This document shows, one piece after another, positions 15,680 to 24,239 of a stretch of 32,140 nucleotides of DNA. Origin of the DNA: an uncultured Hyphomicrobiales bacterium (GTDB taxonomy: Bacteria > Pseudomonadota > Alphaproteobacteria > Rhizobiales > Aestuariivirgaceae); the NCBI GenBank assembly GCA_902826365.1, contig CADEEO010000020.1:1-32140 (forward strand), written 5' to 3'. The stretch's first letter is position 1. Every line of letters begins with the position of its first letter. The notes beneath the pieces are model-generated. The model ran no database searches, was not told where the DNA came from, and saw only the letters and a program-made list of their open reading frames with translations. The position numbers and the translations under genes were made by a program.

Positions 15680-17530
15680 ATGTTACAAATCAACAATCTC
15701 ACCTTTCGAATCGGCGGAAGGCTCCTGCTTGAGGGGGCCTCGGCCTCCCTGCCGGACGGCCACAAGGTGGGCTTGGTGGGGCGGAACGGCACCGGCAAAT
15801 CCACGCTTTTGAAGCTTATTCTCGGCGATCTCATTTCGGAGGCCGGCTCGGCCAGTGTGCCGAAAAATGCCCGCATCGGCACGGTGGCGCAGGAAGCCCC
15901 AGGCGGTCCTGAAAGCCTGCTCGATACGGTCATGGCCGGCGACAAGGAACGGGAAGCCCTTCTGGCCGAGGCGGAAACGGCAACCGAGCCGCACCGCATT
16001 GCGGAAATCCAGATCCGGCTGGCGGATATTGAGGCGCATTCGGCACCGGCCAGGGCGGCCATCATTCTGGCTGGCCTCGGCTTCAGCGAAGAAGCACAGA
16101 ATGGCCCCTGCTCGGCCCTCTCCGGCGGCTGGCGCATGCGCGTTGCCCTGGCGGCGGCGCTGTTTGGCGCGCCCGATGTTCTGCTTCTCGACGAGCCCAC
16201 AAACTATCTCGACCTGGAAGGCACGATCTGGCTCAAGAGCTACATCCGGGATTATCCGCACACCATCCTGCTGGTGAGCCATGACCGCGACCTGCTCAAT
16301 GAAGCGGTCGATTCCATCCTGCATCTCGATCAGGGCAAGCTCACCATCTATGTGGGCAACTATGACAACTTCGAGCGCCAGCGCCGCGAGAAGCAGGCGC
16401 TGACCCTGAAAATGAAAAAGAAGCAGGACGAGCAGCGCGACCACATGCAAGCCTTCGTCGACCGATTCCGCTACAAGGCTTCCAAGGCGCGGCAGGCGCA
16501 GAGCCGGTTGAAGGCACTGGCCAAACTCGAGCCCATTGCCGATATGGTTGAAAGCCGTGTGGCCCCTTTCCTGTTTCCCAATCCGGAGAAGGCCCTGGCG
16601 CCGCCGCTGGTGCGCTTGGACAAGGCATCCGTCGGCTATGGTGACGGCCCGCCGGTTCTCAAGAACATCACCTTGCGGCTTGATCCGGATGACCGGATTG
16701 CGCTGCTGGGGTCAAACGGCAACGGCAAATCGACCTTTGCCAAGCTGCTCTGCGGCAAGCTGCAGGTATCTGGCGGCGAAATGCGCCATCCGCCGCGCAT
16801 TACCATGGGCTATTTCGCCCAGCACCAGTTGGATGAACTGTCGGAAGACCTTTCGCCTTACGAATATATTTCGGCGCTGATGCCTGATGCCACGGTTTCA
16901 CAGCGGCGCGCCAAGATTGGCGCTGCCGGTTTCGGCGCTGCCCTTGCCGATTCAAAATGCTCAACCCTTTCGGGCGGCGAGAAGGCGCGGCTGCTGTTCA
17001 TGCTGGCCACCTTCCATGGCCCTCACATCCTCATCCTCGACGAGCCCACCAACCATCTTGATGTGGACAGCCGCGAAGCCCTGATCATGGCGATCAATGA
17101 TTACGAGGGCGCCGTCATTCTCATCAGCCATGACCGCCACATCATTGAAACCTGCGCGGACCAGTTGTGGCTGGTCAGGGATGGCACAGTGAAGCCCTTC
17201 GAGGGCGACATGGATGAATACACGGATATCGTGCTGGGCCGTGCCGCTGCCGTGAAGAAAGTGGAAAAGGCCGCGGCTCCGGCCGCAAAGCCGCTCAAGA
17301 AACTGATGACTCCGGTTATCAAGAAAAAGATCCAGGAACTTGATCTCAAGATGCTGAAGATCAAGGACAAGATCATCCTGCTTGAACAGGCTCTTGCGGA
17401 TCACACCATTTATACACAGGAGCCCAAGAAGGCCGCCGATTTTGCGCGACTCAAGAGCAAATTCGAGTCAGAACTGGAACGCGAAGAAACCCACTGGCTT
17501 GAATTGCATGAAAGTACCCTGAATGCTTGA
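15680..17530 (+). CDS. ABC-F family ATPase (YheS/Uup-type)
   Basis: A 616-aa soluble protein with two ABC ATPase domains and no membrane segments. Domain 1 has Walker A GRNGTGKST (34-42), signature LSGGWRMR and Walker B VLLLDEPTNYLD; domain 2 has Walker A GSNGNGKST (about 344-352), signature LSGGEKAR and Walker B ILILDEPTNHLD. The two are joined by a Lys/Arg/Gln-rich linker (about 235-290: RQRREKQALTLKMKKKQDEQ), the P-site tRNA-interaction motif of ABC-F proteins. The C-terminus (about 540-616) is a basic, Ala/Lys-rich linker and a coiled coil. ABC-F proteins act on ribosomes or DNA-repair intermediates; the exact role is unknown. Its stop overlaps the nhaD start by 8 bases, so nhaD is likely translationally coupled to it. 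Confidence 0.93.
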   Translation: MLQINNLTFRIGGRLLLEGASASLPDGHKVGLVGRNGTGKSTLLKLILGDLISEAGSASVPKNARIGTVAQEAPGGPESLLDTVMAGDKEREALLAEAETATEPHRIAEIQIRLADIEAHSAPARAAIILAGLGFSEEAQNGPCSALSGGWRMRVALAAALFGAPDVLLLDEPTNYLDLEGTIWLKSYIRDYPHTILLVSHDRDLLNEAVDSILHLDQGKLTIYVGNYDNFERQRREKQALTLKMKKKQDEQRDHMQAFVDRFRYKASKARQAQSRLKALAKLEPIADMVESRVAPFLFPNPEKALAPPLVRLDKASVGYGDGPPVLKNITLRLDPDDRIALLGSNGNGKSTFAKLLCGKLQVSGGEMRHPPRITMGYFAQHQLDELSEDLSPYEYISALMPDATVSQRRAKIGAAGFGAALADSKCSTLSGGEKARLLFMLATFHGPHILILDEPTNHLDVDSREALIMAINDYEGAVILISHDRHIIETCADQLWLVRDGTVKPFEGDMDEYTDIVLGRAAAVKKVEKAAAPAAKPLKKLMTPVIKKKIQELDLKMLKIKDKIILLEQALADHTIYTQEPKKAADFARLKSKFESELEREETHWLELHESTLNA

Positions 17531-18821
17531 TCTCACGGCGACCTGGTTTGGCTATCTGGCGCTGGCGATATTTTTCGTGGCGTATGTTCTGGTTATTTTC
17601 GAAGAAACAACGCAGCTCCGCAAATCAAAGCCGGTGCTCATGGCCGCGGGCCTCATCTGGGCTCTGATCGGCATGGCCTACGCAGCAGCCGGCATGGGCG
17701 ACAAGGCGGAAGAGGCTGCGCAGCATGTCATCATGGAATATGGCGAACTGTTCCTGTTCCTGCTGGTTGCCATCACCTATGTGAATACCCTCGAAGAACG
17801 GCGGGTGTTCGATGTCCTGAGAGTGAAGCTCACAGGAAAAAAGCTGTCTTACCGCAACCTGTTCTGGCTAACCGGCACACTAGCGTTTTTCCTGTCAGGG
17901 GTTCTCGACAATTTAACCACGGCTTTGGTCATGGGCGCCGTGGTCCTGGCGATTGGCAGGGATTCGGCAACATTTGTCGCCATAGGCTTCATTAACATCG
18001 TTGTGGCGGCTAACGCGGGTGGCGCTTTTTCCCCTTTCGGTGACATTACAACCCTGATGGTCTGGCAGAAGGACAAGGTGACGTTTTTCGAGTTCTTCGT
18101 GCTTTTCGTGCCTTCACTGGTGAACTGGCTGGTGCCCGCCGTCATCATGCAACTAGGGATTCCCCACAAGACACCGGCGGCCCACACGGAAGCTGTGCGC
18201 ACCAAGCCAGGGGCCAGAGGCGTGATCGTCTTTTTTGCGTTGACAATCGCAACTGCGGTTTCGTTCCGGAACTTCCTGCACCTGCCCCCAGCCATGGGCA
18301 TGATGCTCGGCCTGGGCTACCTGCAGGTCTGGTCCTATTTCCTTCAGCGCAAAGGGGCGCGCCTCGGGAATGACGATATGGTGCTCAACTCCTTCAAGCA
18401 AATTGAACGGGTTGAATGGGACACGCTGCTGTTCTTCTTCGGCATCATATTCGCTGTGGGCGGGCTCGGCGTCATGGGTTATCTCGCAATGGCAAGCCAG
18501 TTTCTCTATGTCGATTTGGGGGCAACGACCGCGAACGTCGCCGTCGGACTTTTGTCGGCGGTTGTCGACAATATCCCCGTTATGTTTGCGGTTCTCACCA
18601 TGGACCCGGCCATGAGTCATGGCCAATGGCTGCTTGTCACCCTGACTGCCGGTGTCGGCGGAAGCTTGCTTTCCATAGGTTCCGCGGCCGGTGTTGCACT
18701 CATGGGTCAAGCCCCCGGGCAATACACTTTCTCCAGCCACCTGAAGTGGAGCTGGGCTATCGCGCTGGGATATGCGGCGAGCATCGCCGCGCATCTTGTG
18801 ATCAATTCTGCGTTGTTCTGA
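17523..18821 (+). CDS. nhaD: Na+/H+ antiporter NhaD
   Basis: A 432-aa inner-membrane protein of the ion transporter superfamily that expels Na+ (or Li+) in exchange for protons, mainly at alkaline pH. Diagnostic stretches are FLSGVLDNLTTALVMGAV (about 121-138), NAGGAFSPFGDITTLM and the second-repeat VDNIPVMFAVL, the paired Asp/Asn motifs of the two inverted repeats. Ten or more hydrophobic helices cover the length. Its ATG overlaps the end of the ABC-F gene by 8 bases (ATG at 17523, upstream TGA at 17528-17530), and nhaA follows after a single base. The arrangement implies one transcript giving two different antiporters. Confidence 0.93.
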   Translation: MLDLTATWFGYLALAIFFVAYVLVIFEETTQLRKSKPVLMAAGLIWALIGMAYAAAGMGDKAEEAAQHVIMEYGELFLFLLVAITYVNTLEERRVFDVLRVKLTGKKLSYRNLFWLTGTLAFFLSGVLDNLTTALVMGAVVLAIGRDSATFVAIGFINIVVAANAGGAFSPFGDITTLMVWQKDKVTFFEFFVLFVPSLVNWLVPAVIMQLGIPHKTPAAHTEAVRTKPGARGVIVFFALTIATAVSFRNFLHLPPAMGMMLGLGYLQVWSYFLQRKGARLGNDDMVLNSFKQIERVEWDTLLFFFGIIFAVGGLGVMGYLAMASQFLYVDLGATTANVAVGLLSAVVDNIPVMFAVLTMDPAMSHGQWLLVTLTAGVGGSLLSIGSAAGVALMGQAPGQYTFSSHLKWSWAIALGYAASIAAHLVINSALF

Positions 18822-18822
18822 A

Positions 18823-19992
18823 ATGAACGACCAGTCAGCGCTCACACGATTTATCAACCATGAAGCCACAGCGGGACTAGCCCTGGTGGTTGCAGCGGCT
18901 GCCGCGCTGGTTCTGACAAACATCGGCTTCGCCGAAACTTATGACTACTTCCTCGAACTGCCGGTCTCGGTCCAGATAGGACCAATCGGATTGGACAAGA
19001 CCCTGGTCCACTGGATCAATGACGGCCTCATGGCCATCTTCTTTTTCCTGGTGGGACTGGAAATCAAGCGTGAGGTTTTGCAGGGCAGTCTTTCGTCGCG
19101 CGAGCAAATCACCCTTCCCGCCATGGCAGCACTTGGCGGCATGCTGGCCCCTGCCCTGATTTATGTTTTCTTCAACAGGGGAAATCCGGAAACATTGCAG
19201 GGTTGGGCCATCCCTGCGGCCACAGACATTGCCTTTGCGCTTGGCGCCTTGGCTCTCGTGGGCTCGCGCGTGCCGTTGTCGTTAAAGGTGTTCCTGCTTA
19301 CCCTTGCCACCCTTGATGACCTCGGCGCCATTGTCATCATCGCCATTTTTTACACGTCCGATCTTTCGCTGGTCGGCCTCGGCCTTGCGGGCACAGCCTT
19401 TGCCCTGTTGATCGTTCTCAACCGTCTGCGCATCGATCGAACGGGCCCCTATATTTTCCTTGGCTTTGCCATGTGGGTGTTTGTGTTGAAGTCCGGCGTG
19501 CATGCCACGCTTGCCGGTGTCGCCCTTGCCATGACCATTCCGCTTTTGCGCCGCGACGGATCAAACTTCATCCACGCACTGGAAGAAGGCCTGCACCCCT
19601 ACGTAAAATTTCTTATCCTGCCGCTGTTTGCCTTTGCCAATGCGGGCATACCGCTGGCCGGATTGTCGATAGACTCACTCGCAGCGCCACTGCCACTTGG
19701 AATTACCATGGGCCTCGTGGCCGGAAAGCCCTTGGGCATTGCGCTGGCGGTTTTTGCCTGCGTGTCACTTGGCCTTGCGAATTTGCCGGAGCGGGCCACG
19801 TGGCCGCACATGATTGGCGTTGGCTGCCTCGCCGGAATTGGCTTCACCATGAGCCTTTTCATCGGCACCCTCGCGTTCAACACGCCAGCGCAAATTGATG
19901 CGGTCCGGCTTGGAGTTATCGCCGGATCGGTTGTTTCCACCATTCTGGGTCTGGCGATCTTGTGGCTGGGGTCGAGAAAAACGGTGCATTAA
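18823..19992 (+). CDS. nhaA: Na+/H+ antiporter NhaA
   Basis: A 389-aa electrogenic antiporter (two H+ in for one Na+ out). The active-site aspartates are visible: TDIAFALG with Asp135 and TLDDLGAI with Asp165/Asp166, the equivalents of Asp133, Asp163 and Asp164 of the E. coli protein. FFFLVGLEIKREVL (about 73-86), FANAGIPL and the C-terminal GIGFTMSLFIG are also family hallmarks. About twelve membrane helices fit the length. The ATG at 18823 is one base after the nhaD TGA, so translation is probably coupled; no separate promoter is seen. It converges with holC, 7 bases between stops. Confidence 0.96.
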   Translation: MNDQSALTRFINHEATAGLALVVAAAAALVLTNIGFAETYDYFLELPVSVQIGPIGLDKTLVHWINDGLMAIFFFLVGLEIKREVLQGSLSSREQITLPAMAALGGMLAPALIYVFFNRGNPETLQGWAIPAATDIAFALGALALVGSRVPLSLKVFLLTLATLDDLGAIVIIAIFYTSDLSLVGLGLAGTAFALLIVLNRLRIDRTGPYIFLGFAMWVFVLKSGVHATLAGVALAMTIPLLRRDGSNFIHALEEGLHPYVKFLILPLFAFANAGIPLAGLSIDSLAAPLPLGITMGLVAGKPLGIALAVFACVSLGLANLPERATWPHMIGVGCLAGIGFTMSLFIGTLAFNTPAQIDAVRLGVIAGSVVSTILGLAILWLGSRKTVH

Positions 19993-19999
19993 AGCCGCT

Positions 20000-20461
20000 T
20001 CAGTTTCCGCTCTTTGATTTATTCTGCCAGCGGTGATTTTCATCCTGCTGCCAATAGGAAATCTCGTGGCCTTCGGCTTTCAGGCGCTTCCAATCGGTGC
20101 GCGCCGTTGCGACCGCGGCTTCATCGCGCCCGTCAAACAGGATGGCAGCGCGGGCGAGCCCGGCCACATCGCCAACGACGGCGCCTTCGATGAAAAATCT
20201 CACGGTGGCGGAGTTGGGATTATCGGTTTCGGCGGTCAGCCAGATGGGTTGCCTGTCGGCCTTGCCGTCGGCTTTGCAGCCATGGGCGAGAAACACGTCC
20301 GCCTCATTCTTCCACAGGATTTCTGAAACCTCCTCAACACGCTCTTCGCGCCCAACCTGAACCACGCAGCGCCAGCCGCGCTCAAGGGCGGTTGCAAGCT
20401 GTCGGGGCAGCACTTGCTCCCAAGGCTTGTGCTCGAGGTGATAGAACATGATTTCGGCCAT
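20000..20461 (-). CDS. holC: DNA polymerase III subunit chi
   Basis: A 153-aa clamp-loader accessory subunit that in E. coli links the replicase to single-strand-binding protein. The N-terminal MAEIMFYHLEHKPWEQVLPRQL is the family start, followed by RGWRCVVQVGREERVEEVSEILW, DVFLAHG and the PIWLT strand; the C-terminus ends in a WQQDENHRWQNK tail. Length is typical for alphaproteobacteria (about 150 aa). In many alphaproteobacteria holC lies right after pepA; here they are 2.3 kb apart, with a small exported gene, an ene-reductase and an HxlR regulator between. It is divergent from the small Cys-rich gene across 100 bases. Confidence 0.9.
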   Translation of the reverse strand: MAEIMFYHLEHKPWEQVLPRQLATALERGWRCVVQVGREERVEEVSEILWKNEADVFLAHGCKADGKADRQPIWLTAETDNPNSATVRFFIEGAVVGDVAGLARAAILFDGRDEAAVATARTDWKRLKAEGHEISYWQQDENHRWQNKSKSGN

Positions 20462-20505
20462 GGCCCGTTTCAGCCCAGCCAGCCCCTGATATCAAGTGCC
20501 AAAGT

Positions 20506-20533
20506 TTGCACGGCCTGTTTTTCGCGCTAGTGT
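20506..20533 (+). promoter_or_regulatory. Candidate promoter of the Cys-rich exported gene
   Basis: TTGCAC (20506-20511) and TAGTGT (20528-20533) are 16 bases apart. Transcription would begin near 20540, leaving a leader of about 20 bases that carries GGGGGA before the ATG at 20562. Pattern match only. Confidence 0.3.
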
Positions 20534-20561
20534 TCACGGGCGATTCTGTGGGGGATGAGCA

Positions 20562-21023
20562 ATGCGGAAATTTTTGGGATTGGCCAGCCTGGGCCTGTTT
20601 TTGGCATCAGCACCGGTGAACGGCGCAAGCCTGTGTAACTGTTGCGCCACCGGAATTGCGGAGAATTGCAGGACTGTATGCGCTCCCGCCAAGCCAGCAT
20701 CCAATCAATGTGTTGCCAGGGTGGACTATGCCGGAGAGGCCGTGATCGCTGATGGGGATAACCCGCTTTATGGCATTTCGCTTCTCAGCCTGGACCTGAA
20801 AGATGCCGCGCGGCCGGAGCTTGAAGGAGTCCGGCGGCTGCTTGAAGATTCGCGGCGCGGGGTTGAGAAGGACCGCAAGGCTTCGGCGCGGGATTTCCGG
20901 AAAGGCCTGATTGATGACGCCGCGCTTTTGGTGAATACCAGGCGCTATGAGGATGCGATCGTAAACTATTATCTCGGCCTGCGGGCCTACCGGGACCGCC
21001 TTTCAGCGGCCCCGAGACGATAA
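20562..21023 (+). CDS. Exported cysteine-rich protein of unknown function
   Basis: A 153-aa protein with a signal peptide (MRKFLGLASLGLFLASAPVNG). Right after the predicted cleavage site come six Cys in 26 residues (25, 27, 28, 36, 40, 50: C.CC.......C...C.........C), then no further Cys. The C-terminal 90 residues look alpha-helical, with charged heptad-like stretches (VRRLLEDSRRGVEKDRKASARDF) and a terminal YEDAIVNYYLGLRAYRDRL that resembles half of a TPR unit. The Cys cluster could form disulfides in the periplasm or bind metal; neither can be decided. I do not recognise a family. GGGGGA lies 7 bases before the ATG. The gene lies between holC and the ene-reductase. Confidence 0.75.
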   Translation: MRKFLGLASLGLFLASAPVNGASLCNCCATGIAENCRTVCAPAKPASNQCVARVDYAGEAVIADGDNPLYGISLLSLDLKDAARPELEGVRRLLEDSRRGVEKDRKASARDFRKGLIDDAALLVNTRRYEDAIVNYYLGLRAYRDRLSAAPRR

Positions 21024-21027
21024 ACCT

Positions 21028-22095
21028 TCAGGCTACCCCCGCCAGGGTCGGATAGTCAGTAAAGCCCGCGGCACCTCCTCCAAAGAAGGTGGCCGGGTTT
21101 GGCTGGTTCAGCGGGATCTTCTTCCGCAGGCGGGTGACGAGGTCCGGATTTGCCAGCGCCATTTTTCCCACCGGCACCACATCCGCCAGGCCGGTTTTCA
21201 CGTCCTGATCAAGATTTTCCGGGGTTGCATTCGGGCGGTTGATCAGAAACGAATGGGTCCAGGCCTTGCGCAGGTCCTGCACCAGCTTTTCATCGCCCGT
21301 ATGCAGGATGTGCAGGTAAGCGAGGTTGAGCTTGTTCAGTTCCGGGACGAGGTAGCGATAGAGATCGCCAGCCTCGGGGCCTTCGGCCAGGCCACCTGCC
21401 GTGTTGAGGGGCGAAAGGCGTATGCCGGTGCGCTCCGCACCAATCTCTGCCGCCACGGCTTTGGCCACTTCGATGGCAAAGCGCGCGCGGTTTTCGATCG
21501 AACCACCATATTCATCGCTGCGCGTGTTGGCGTTTGGCGCAAAGAACTGCTGCACCAGATAGCCGTTGGCGCCGTGGATTTCCACGCCGTCAGCACCCGC
21601 CTCAATGGCTCGCTTGGCGGCAAAAGCGAAATCCTTCACCGTCTGCTTCACTTCGGCAGTGGTCAATGCGCGCGGGGTTGGCGCGTCCTGCATGCCGGTG
21701 GGGGTGAACATCTGCTGCCCAGGAGCCACAGCTGAGGGGGCAACCGGCTGCCGCTGGTGGGGGGTGTTGTCCGGGTGGGCCATCCGGCCGGCATGCATGA
21801 TCTGGAAGAATATTCTGCCGCCTGCCTTGTGGACCGCCGAGGTCACCTTTTTCCAGCCTGCGACGTGAGCGTCGGTGTAAATCCCGGGGGTTGTCGTATA
21901 GCCTTGGCCATCATCGGATGGCTGGGTGCCCTCAGTTATGATCAGGCCAAGCGAGGCCCTTTGGGCGTAGTATTCCGCGGCCAGATCACCCGGTGTGCCG
22001 TCGGGTTTGGCGCGGCTTCTGGTCATCGGCGCCATGGCAAAGCGGTGCGGCAGGGTGATATTTCCGAGTTTTACGGGGTCCCAGAGGCTGTTCAT
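21028..22095 (-). CDS. Ene-reductase of the old yellow enzyme family (NemA-type)
   Basis: A 355-aa FMN flavoenzyme that reduces electron-poor C=C bonds (enones, maleimides, quinones) or nitro compounds with NAD(P)H. The TIM barrel shows APMTRSRA (22-29), FFQIMHAGR (96-104) and VEIHGANGYL, with His174 and Asn177 as the substrate-binding pair, followed by NTRSDEYGGSIENR. Length and C-terminus (GKMALANPDLVTRL) are typical of the classical group. AAAGGA precedes the ATG at 22095. It is divergent from an HxlR regulator over 120 bases containing a 17-base palindrome, so control by that regulator is likely. The physiological substrate is unknown; NemA proteins usually detoxify electrophiles. Confidence 0.93.
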   Translation of the reverse strand: MNSLWDPVKLGNITLPHRFAMAPMTRSRAKPDGTPGDLAAEYYAQRASLGLIITEGTQPSDDGQGYTTTPGIYTDAHVAGWKKVTSAVHKAGGRIFFQIMHAGRMAHPDNTPHQRQPVAPSAVAPGQQMFTPTGMQDAPTPRALTTAEVKQTVKDFAFAAKRAIEAGADGVEIHGANGYLVQQFFAPNANTRSDEYGGSIENRARFAIEVAKAVAAEIGAERTGIRLSPLNTAGGLAEGPEAGDLYRYLVPELNKLNLAYLHILHTGDEKLVQDLRKAWTHSFLINRPNATPENLDQDVKTGLADVVPVGKMALANPDLVTRLRKKIPLNQPNPATFFGGGAAGFTDYPTLAGVA

Positions 22096-22152
22096 GATGG
22101 TTTCCTTTGTGTGCGGGTTGAAATTCCAGAGTCCAGTTGCTATTTGTGCTCT

Positions 22153-22169
22153 GGTAACGTATTGTTACC
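22153..22169. promoter_or_regulatory. Probable HxlR-family operator in the divergent promoter region
   Basis: A perfect inverted repeat, GGTAAC (22153-22158), 5-base spacer GTATT, GTTACC (22164-22169), in the intergenic region between the ene-reductase and HxlR genes. Dimeric winged-helix HxlR proteins bind such short palindromes. The right arm overlaps a possible -35 box (TTACCC, 22165-22170) of the hxlR-like gene, so binding there would block its own promoter. Confidence 0.6.
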
Positions 22170-22194
22170 CACACTAAATATGAAACTCTAATAT
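22165..22194 (+). promoter_or_regulatory. Candidate promoter of the HxlR regulator gene
   Basis: TTACCC (22165-22170) and TAATAT (22189-22194) are 18 bases apart. Transcription would start about 22201, leaving a short leader carrying the AAGGAGG ribosome site. The upstream box lies within the palindrome, which suggests autoregulation. Confidence 0.35.
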
Positions 22195-22215
22195 GTAATA
22201 CAAGGAGGCACATTT

Positions 22216-22680
22216 ATGGAACCGGGTATCAATACTGATAGCGGCAACTGCCGCGCGGTGGCGGATGTGCTGGCCCGCATCGGGGACAAGTGGACGGTTT
22301 ATATCGTGGCACTTTTGTCCAACGGCCCCATGCGCTTCAACGAAATCCGCCGGGCGGTGAGCGCTATCTCCCAGCGCATGCTATCTTTGACGCTTCGTGG
22401 GCTGGAGCGCGACGGGTTGGTCACGCGCACGGTGTTTCCCACCATTCCGCCGCGCGTCGACTATGAATTGACGGAAGTGGGCCGCACGCTGATTGCGCCC
22501 CTCAAGCAAGTGGGCTCCTGGGCGATTGCCAACCGGGATTATGTGGAAAATGCCCGTACGAAATTTGACGCGGCCAACGCCGGCAGCAAAACAGCTGAGG
22601 CCCTTGGCAGGCGGCGCACCAACGCGCTTCCAAAAACCCCAAGCTTTACGTCAACCAGCGCACCACCCTTGGCGGAATAG
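22216..22680 (+). CDS. HxlR-family winged-helix transcriptional regulator
   Basis: A 154-aa DNA-binding protein. The HxlR domain spans about 12-105: [77 protein letters not shown]. Cys12 is the only Cys and sits just before the first helix, the position used by YodB/HypR-type members to sense quinones, diamide or other electrophiles. The last 45 residues form a low-complexity Ala/Ser/Thr/Pro-rich tail of no known role. AAGGAGG lies 8 bases before the ATG. It probably controls the divergent ene-reductase and itself through the palindrome at 22153-22169. The assignment is firm; the signal is inferred. Confidence 0.93.
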   Translation: MEPGINTDSGNCRAVADVLARIGDKWTVYIVALLSNGPMRFNEIRRAVSAISQRMLSLTLRGLERDGLVTRTVFPTIPPRVDYELTEVGRTLIAPLKQVGSWAIANRDYVENARTKFDAANAGSKTAEALGRRRTNALPKTPSFTSTSAPPLAE

Positions 22681-22706
22681 TATTTTTCGGAGGCATACTC
22701 CCATTT

Positions 22707-22741
22707 CTCATCATGACCGCGCTTGACGCCGTCATGATGAG
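22707..22741. repeat. Long hairpin between convergent genes
   Basis: An 11-base perfect inverted repeat, CTCATCATGAC (22707-22717) and GTCATGATGAG (22731-22741), with a 13-base GC-rich loop; one more T-A pair can be added. It sits between the hxlR-like stop and the pepA stop. Neither side has a T-tract in the right orientation, so it is not a standard rho-independent terminator. It could act as an mRNA 3' stabiliser or be a member of a dispersed palindromic repeat. Confidence 0.7.
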
Positions 22742-22754
22742 ATAAAAAAGCAAC

Positions 22755-24239
22755 CTACTTTTCGTAATGCTCCGCCACCAGCCGGTTGAGCAGGCGCACG
22801 CCCCAGCCTGAAGCCCAGTTCTGGTTGATCGGGGTCTTGATCGAATCCATGGCGGTTCCGGCCACATCGAGATGGGCCCAGGGAACCTTGTTCACGAAGC
22901 GTTGGAGGAATTGCGCGGCGGTAATCGAGCCCGCATTGCGGCCGCCGATGTTTTTCATGTCGGCCACGTCATGGTCGATCAGCTTGTCATATTCGGCGGT
23001 CAAGGGCATGCGCCAGACCTTTTCGCCCGTGGCGTTGCCGGCCTCCGACAGGCGCGCGGACAATTCATCATTGTTGGAGAACAGCCCGGCATGTTCCTTG
23101 CCGAGAGCGACGAGAATTGCGCCGGTCAGAGTGGCCAGGTTCACCATGAATTTCGGCTTGAAGCGGTCCTGGATGTACCAGAGCACATCGGCGAGAACGA
23201 GCCTGCCTTCCGCGTCCGTGTTGAGCACCGCAATGGTTTGGCCGGACATGGACTTCACCACATCGCCGGGGCGCTGGGCCTTGCCGTCAATGGCATTTTC
23301 CACAATGCCGATGGCGCCGATGGCATTGACCTTGGCCTTGCGCTTGGCGAGCGCCAGCATCAGGCCAGTAACACAGGCCGCACCTCCCATATCGCCCTTC
23401 ATGTCTTCCATGCCCGCCGCGGGCTTGATGGAAACGCCGCCGGTATCGAAGGTGACGCCCTTGCCGATAAAGGCCACGGGCTTCTCGCCCTTCTTGCCGC
23501 CATTCCATTTCATCACCACGAGGCGGGCCTCGTGGGGCGAGCCCTGGGCCACGCCGAGCAAGGCGTTCATGCCCAGTTTTTTCATTTGGGCGGCGTTCAA
23601 GATTTCAACCTGCACGCCGCTCTTGCCCAGCGCCTTGGCGCGGGCGGCAAATTCAATCGGGTATAGAATGTTGGCAGGCTCGTTGACGAGATCGCGGGCC
23701 AGATGAACGCCCTCACGGATGGCGCTTAAAGGTTCAAAGGATCTCTTTGCCTTTTCGGCCACTGAAGACAAGATCGTCAGGCTGTCAATCGCGCCATTCT
23801 TTTCCGGCTTCTTGGTTTTATAGGAGTCAAAACTGTAAACGCGGAGGCTGGCACCCGAAGCAATAAGAGCGGCAGCTTCCTCCAGTTTCACTTTTGTTTT
23901 GGCGGGAAGCTCCACGGCGATACTGGCCACCTTGGCCTTTGCGGTTTGCAGGGCTCCGGCAATGACGCCACCGAGCAACTCAATCTCTTTTTCGCCAAGA
24001 GAATCACCGGCCCCGGTGCCTATAATCAAAATGCGGTCAAAGCCGCCGCCGGGCGCCAGGCAATCCAGGACAGAATCACGCTTTCCCTCGAACTTGGAAG
24101 CCTTGATGGCTTTCGCCAGCTGGCCATTGCAGCGTTTATCGGCAAGGGTTCCCAGGGGGAGCAGCTTTCCGCCTTCATCGGCAAGGACGGCAAGGACTCC
24201 AGACTTCGGCGGGACGGCACTGGCAAAATTGATTTTCAT
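22755..24239 (-). CDS. pepA: Leucyl aminopeptidase (M17 family)
   Basis: A 494-aa cytosolic dizinc enzyme that removes N-terminal residues from peptides; in some bacteria it also binds DNA. The M17 signature NTDAEGR is at 340-346, and the metal and catalytic residues are in place: Lys260 and Asp265 ([10 protein letters not shown]), Lys272, Asp283 (KGDMGGA), Asp342, Glu344 and Arg346. The N-terminal domain (1-170) is the less conserved macro-like domain. The ATG at 24239 begins the conserved [18 protein letters not shown] segment. It is divergent from lptD with 178 bases between, where lptF and lptG would lie in many relatives. Confidence 0.96.
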   Translation of the reverse strand: MKINFASAVPPKSGVLAVLADEGGKLLPLGTLADKRCNGQLAKAIKASKFEGKRDSVLDCLAPGGGFDRILIIGTGAGDSLGEKEIELLGGVIAGALQTAKAKVASIAVELPAKTKVKLEEAAALIASGASLRVYSFDSYKTKKPEKNGAIDSLTILSSVAEKAKRSFEPLSAIREGVHLARDLVNEPANILYPIEFAARAKALGKSGVQVEILNAAQMKKLGMNALLGVAQGSPHEARLVVMKWNGGKKGEKPVAFIGKGVTFDTGGVSIKPAAGMEDMKGDMGGAACVTGLMLALAKRKAKVNAIGAIGIVENAIDGKAQRPGDVVKSMSGQTIAVLNTDAEGRLVLADVLWYIQDRFKPKFMVNLATLTGAILVALGKEHAGLFSNNDELSARLSEAGNATGEKVWRMPLTAEYDKLIDHDVADMKNIGGRNAGSITAAQFLQRFVNKVPWAHLDVAGTAMDSIKTPINQNWASGWGVRLLNRLVAEHYEK

